From positions 36,049,787-36,113,786 of the forward strand of contig OY720346.1 of assembly GCA_963082975.1 (NCBI GenBank): 64,000 nt of DNA, given 5' to 3'. Each line of letters opens with the position of its first letter. The first letter of the stretch is position 1. The translations under genes were made by a program, and so were the position numbers. This document shows, piece by piece, positions 59,647 to 64,000 of the stretch. Below the pieces are notes generated by a model. It saw nothing but the letters and a program-made list of their open reading frames with translations, searched no databases and was not told where the DNA came from. Source of the stretch: Labia minor (Eukaryota; Arthropoda; Insecta; Dermaptera; Spongiphoridae).

Positions 59647-62370
59647 AATAGTTTATTTAAATAAAACAAAACAAAAAAATACACATTTTTCTAAAACAAT
59701 TGAGATATTTTAGATTCATTGATGCATTTAAAAATATATTAAAAAAATTTGTCCATATTTAAATTAAATATAAATTTATCTATATATAATTTAAATTTTC
59801 TTTAAATTGAAGTTCTGATAATTTCTTTGTTTTTAAATTTTTATGAAAATGAATGAAAATAATCTTATCTATATATGTTAGAGTAATTTTCTAAAAAGTT
59901 CAATAAAAAGAAACAATGAAAAAGAACAAATACATGATATCATCATATGGAAAGTGGATATATCTCATCAATTAGAGTTGATATTTTAGAATACTTCTTG
60001 TTGGCCAACTATCACATATATTTTAATTGAAAATGTCAATATTCGTTTTCTTTATAATTTAATCGTAAACTATATAGTATATATAATCATATAGAAAAAT
60101 TTTAAATGAATTTTTTGTATAATATATTTCAAGTTAAATTTATATTTCTAAAAGATTTCCAACGACAATCAATTGTTCTTTAATTATCTTTCTTTTTTAA
60201 TTTTAATATATTGTATGTATTTAATTAATAATTTTTATTGAAAACACCTCATTAATTTATTATATTAAATATTTTAAAGCCGTGGATCCATCTTATTTTA
60301 CATACTTTGTTTAGATTAATTAGTTTAATCGTTGTCGTATCATATCAACCTTTCTTGATTTAAATACGTATATTTTAAAATCTATTGATTGATTTTAAAT
60401 TAATATTTACACAAGTTTTTTAAGAAGAAAGATAATTATTTTTTTCACAAATTATACTACATTTATAGAAGAATTTTTACTTGATATCTTTCGAAAAATA
60501 TTTGATTTATTATTATTTCACAGCCAAATCTTTTCATATAAATTATCATAAAACAAATCAAATCCTCTTAAGAAAAACAAAATTTCCATTAAGTAAATAT
60601 AGACATTATTAGGCAAAATATAAAAGAAACCTATAAAAAATTAACATGCAAAAAAGCTTTTTTTATCTTTATATATCTATATGTATATATTATATACAAA
60701 AGGAACAAGTATTTATAAGGCTATGTGAACAAAAGTAGCCTAAACATACTAAGCTAGTATGTTACAACACTTAACTCATATAGCCTCTTATATTATAACA
60801 AAAATAACAGTGTTTTTCGTTTCATTAAAAACAAGAAAAACCTTGTTATTTTTTTAAAGGATTCATGAAAAGAGACAAATTTCATCATTAAATTGAATAA
60901 TCTTTTTTTAATATTCTCAAGTTGACAATTATATATATATGACATTTTATTTAAAATATTTTAATTAAGATCTCGTAATTATTAATTAATAATAAAAGAA
61001 TGTTTATTCTTAATTTTGTAAAATAATTTTTCAAAATGATATTATATATTTATTATATATTTATATATATAATATGGGTTTTATGTGATGATTATGTTTA
61101 TTTATAAATATATATACTCGAAAAATTTATATAATTATAAAAAACTATATGCCATAGTAACATATAAACGACAGTATTATTATTTTCTCTTTTAAATAAT
61201 TCAATATTATTTTTTTCTATGTAAAATGATCTGACCATTCTACTAGATATTTTCCCTTCAATAAATAGAAAAACACATTTTAAACGTATTTCATTTGAAA
61301 TAAATATAATGCAAATAATCTTATATTTTTTATTAAACAATTATCATTTACATTTAGTGAATTATAATGGATCAGTACCATCAAACCAAAAAAATTAAAA
61401 ATTATACTTTACATTAAAGAGACCATTAGGAAAAATTAGTTTAAATAGTCCATATAATTTGTTTTAAGGGAAATATTTAAGTAATTAAAAAAAATTCTTA
61501 TTGCCGATGGTAGTTACCAGGTTTATTTTAATAAAGAAATAATCAGGGGTTTTATAATAGTAATAAATTATTATTATAGTATTATTATTTATTTTATTTT
61601 TTATTAAATATTTATAATTGTTAAAATACCAATATTAACAATTTTTTATTTTGTTAAAAAAACAAAATCATTTGTTTTGGATAGATAATGAACTAAAAAT
61701 GATCAATATTTAATTTTTATTTAAAAAATCTTTAAATATTTCTGTTATATTGAAATCATAAAAAAATTTAATCTTATATTCTGAGAACCAGTGAGGGAAT
61801 ATTATTTTTATTTCATTTAAATAGTCTCCTCTCTTAATATAGAAATTACTTATAAATTTAACCAACTCTCTACATCTAGTCTTCTTTAATAAACTATTAA
61901 TTTTAATAAATTGAGCTTTACATAAATTTATATAAAATCATTATTTTCAAAATTAATATATTAAGATATGAAAAAATACATATTGTATAATAAGAAGATA
62001 TAATATTATTGAATCTGTCGTTTTTATTTTTTAAATACTCGTAACATCAGAAGGGTGGCTGTCAAATGGGACTTCCGGAAACCTAATTTTATAAAGTTTT
62101 TCTCAACTTCACTTGGCGTCTTTCTCTCTGTTCGCTCTTTTGACAAATTGAAATCGATTTTTCATCATCTTAATATTGAGATAGACTTTTGAAAATTTTT
62201 ATAGATATTTCAATGGATCCTAGAAGGTATAGAAGAAATATAATTGAATTGTAATTAATTAGCGATTAATTAATTTTAGTAACTAACTCCCTTTGTATTG
62301 CTCCGATTAATTTTTTTCAACGGATTCTGAAACATAAATATTGATTTCAGGATAGAGTTTAATTTTGAAC
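59647..62370. other. 3' flank of the F-box gene and AT-rich intergenic DNA
   Basis: AATAAA at about 59660 and again near 59901 could end the F-box transcript. Beyond that, no open frame with protein-like character, RNA gene or repeat end was recognised up to 62 kb. A patch at 62040-62150 (GGTGGCTGTCAAATGGGAC, TCACTTGGCGTCTTTC) has repeat-like flavour. Confidence 0.4.
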
Positions 62371-62398
62371 GTATTTAAAAAAAAAAAAAAAAAAAAAA
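62371..62398. repeat. Poly(A) run
   Basis: An uninterrupted run of about 28 A, which may be a simple repeat or the tail of an unrecognised retroposon. Confidence 0.6.
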
Positions 62399-62933
62399 AT
62401 TTTATAGCATTAAAATTAATAATGAATTCTTATTAGTCAGTTGTATCGCCAATGAAGAAACCCCTCAGATGGCATAGAGAAAAGATCTTTTTTTAATACA
62501 CTTTATTTAATTCACACTGTCCGGTTGTCCGGTTGTACGCGGGTTGTCCGCGGCATTTTATAATCGATATTTCAACAACTTCCCGTCATTCAATCAACTT
62601 GAAATTTTGCATACGCGCTTGCTCCTGCTAATAATACACGAGTCAATTGAAATTAGTGGTAATTAATTAACTAAACTTTCATATGCGGAATATGGAATAG
62701 ATCACTATTTCAATCATAGATGGCGATAGCAGTTCTAGAGGCGCTGAACACGACTAAAAAGTATAAAATAAATTTAAGTAAAAAGTAAAAAATATTATTT
62801 TTTACTTTTTAGTGCAATTTTAAGTAAAGTGTGTTTTTAAAAAATATTTCTTTTTACTTAAATTTTTATATATGTCCCCGATAGAAAGGAAACAAAACAA
62901 TAGAATAACCTTTTTTTATATGAAGACAATATA
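62399..62933. repeat. Repeat-like segment left of the Helitron
   Basis: Contains an iterated GTCCGGTTGTCCGGTTGT and GGGTTGTCCGCGG stretch near 62518-62555, the phrase ATGGCGATAGCAG and AGAGGCGCTG near 62740, and hairpin-forming AAGTAAAAAGTAAAAA/TTTTTTACTTTTTAG near 62775-62815. The class of element is unknown. Confidence 0.35.
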
Positions 62934-63564
62934 TCTTATATATAAAATTCTCGTGTCACAAAACTTTGAAATTATACTCCTCCGAAACGGCTGGACCGAT
63001 TCTTATGAAATTTTTTATGCATATTCAGTAGGTCTCAGGGCATGTCAGACTTCTTTTATAAAACCGCTAATTGGTAAGGTGTGTCCAGGGGGTGCTAATT
63101 AATTAAAAATAGTTTAGTTACCATACTAGATCATAGAGGCGCTGGTGGCGAAAATTTGACATCTTATATATACCCTTATAAAGAGGCTTGCAAACAATAC
63201 TGGTTCTTGGGTAAACCAGCTAGCGCGCCATCTTATGACTTTGCACCCTCAGTTCGAAACTCGCAAAGGCACATTTTTTTTCTTTAAGTATTATATATTT
63301 TTTTACAAATTTATTAATTTTTATTATTATTATTTTAATATTTTATTAAATTATTGTATTTTATTAAATTAAATTTTATTATTAAATTGTATTTTATTAA
63401 ATTAATAATTATGTCAATTAATTTTTTCTGCATAAATAAACGAGATAAATAAGAGATGGGACAGGGTAGGAGTTAGATGGCTCAAAATAGGGACACTCGG
63501 GGGGTACAGGGGGCGGAGCCCCCGTCTAGGTGTGGAGAGCGCCGAAGGCGCTCGGAGCAGCTAG
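62934..63564 (+). mobile_element. Non-autonomous Helitron, both termini present
   Basis: The 5' end is TCTTATATATAAAATTCTCG with the well-known following phrases TCCTCCGAAACGGCTGGACC and TTCTTATGAAATTTTTTATG found at the start of many arthropod Helitrons. The 3' end has a perfect hairpin, GAGCGCC-GAA-GGCGCTC, then 7 bases and CTAG. It lies between host A (62933) and T (63565), the target preference of Helitrons. At 631 bp it encodes no Rep/helicase. It contains a tRNA-like segment at 63210-63271. Confidence 0.92.
63210..63271 (+). repeat. Degenerate tRNA-like segment inside the Helitron
   Basis: TAAACCAGCTAGCGCGCC, an ATCTTATGACTTTG piece and CAGTTCGAAACTCGC are in tRNA order (D arm, anticodon arm, T arm). 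Stems are imperfect, so this is a captured or decayed tRNA or SINE piece, not a gene. Confidence 0.3.
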
Positions 63565-64000
63565 TATATATATATATAAAATATACATTTATATATATAT
63601 TAATGTATATATTTATATATATACATTTATAAAATCAAATATTAAAAAAATTATTTATTTATAAATATAATAAAATAATTATTATTCAATAATAACATTT
63701 ACTTAACATAAATATATAAAATCAATTTTAGAAGATTAATATATTCTTTTGTTTTATTTTCGTATAAGTTCATCTTTTCTATTTCTCTTGTTATATTAAA
63801 TAAATTTATCATATTAAAATTGCACTAAAAACAATAAAATAATATAAATATAAAAAAATTGTATAAAATAACGTTTTTCCAATGGACTAAAAAGAATAAA
63901 ATAAGTTTTCTATAAGCCTGACAAAGTTTATGGATGAATTGCTTCATATTCAACTAAAAACGTTGGGCGCTTTTAGTTTTCATTTGGTTTCTATACAATT
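63565..64000. other. AT-rich DNA, nothing recognised
   Basis: (TA)n-rich sequence to the window end without open frames or repeat ends. Confidence 0.4.

Noticed and set aside
62872-63102. 76-codon open frame containing RNGWTDSYEIFYAYSVG
   Set aside because: This is the non-coding 5' end of the Helitron read in frame; the same phrase is a structural feature of Helitron ends, not a gene.
1-64000. A novel defence, toxin or biosynthetic system
   Set aside because: Beyond the two conserved host genes and transposons, no cluster of linked coding regions was found. The unusual signals are repeat structures and candidate regulatory islands.

Overview
The window is AT-rich eukaryotic DNA, most likely from an arthropod. 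The base composition, spliced genes with GT-AG introns, and a dense population of mariner, hAT, pogo, Mutator-like and Helitron elements all fit an insect or other arthropod; a parasitoid wasp, aphid, midge or copepod would each be plausible. I cannot name the species from the sequence. No prokaryotic operon, rRNA, CRISPR array, intact tRNA, or LTR or virus-like element was recognised.

Two host genes are supported exon by exon, and they are divergently oriented. KATNB1 (katanin p80, WD40 subunit) lies on the minus strand from 51985 to 29565, with 17 exons and 843 codons. Its intron 15 is 13.6 kb long and loaded with transposons. An F-box/leucine-rich-repeat gene of FBXL12-like type lies on the plus strand from 56299 to 59646, with 5 exons and 665 codons. 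It carries a long disordered insert rich in Ser, Lys and Asn. The 4.3 kb between the two start codons holds a hairpin MITE and a three-level nest: a HINE-like element inside a Mutator-like element inside a hAT element.

Positions 1-29564 are a gene desert as far as I can read. It contains a pogo-type MITE, a LINE fragment, a deleted irritans-type mariner, a nearly complete cecropia-type mariner with an internal 135-bp duplication, two other Tc1/mariner-type elements, a hAT MITE with an 8-bp target duplication, a pogo-like DDE fragment, and a large near-perfect inverted repeat (8439-9442). Several GC-richer islands (about 3.0-3.3, 4.6-4.7, 6.9-7.2 and 25.4-25.7 kb) look like candidate regulatory or short exonic DNA. 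The right end (59647-64000) is AT-rich and carries a short non-autonomous Helitron with both termini (62934-63564).

The most distinctive content is a pair of repeat families with one shared plan: a 5' hairpin, a 10-bp subterminal inverted repeat, a simple-repeat tract, and a 3' copy of the inverted repeat running into TAAAAA. I read them as Helentron-associated (HINE-like) elements. Family 1 has eight copies or pieces here. Its better-preserved copies carry two perfect TGACGTCA sites exactly 20 bp apart. Family 2 has two copies in opposite orientation inside the same KATNB1 intron.
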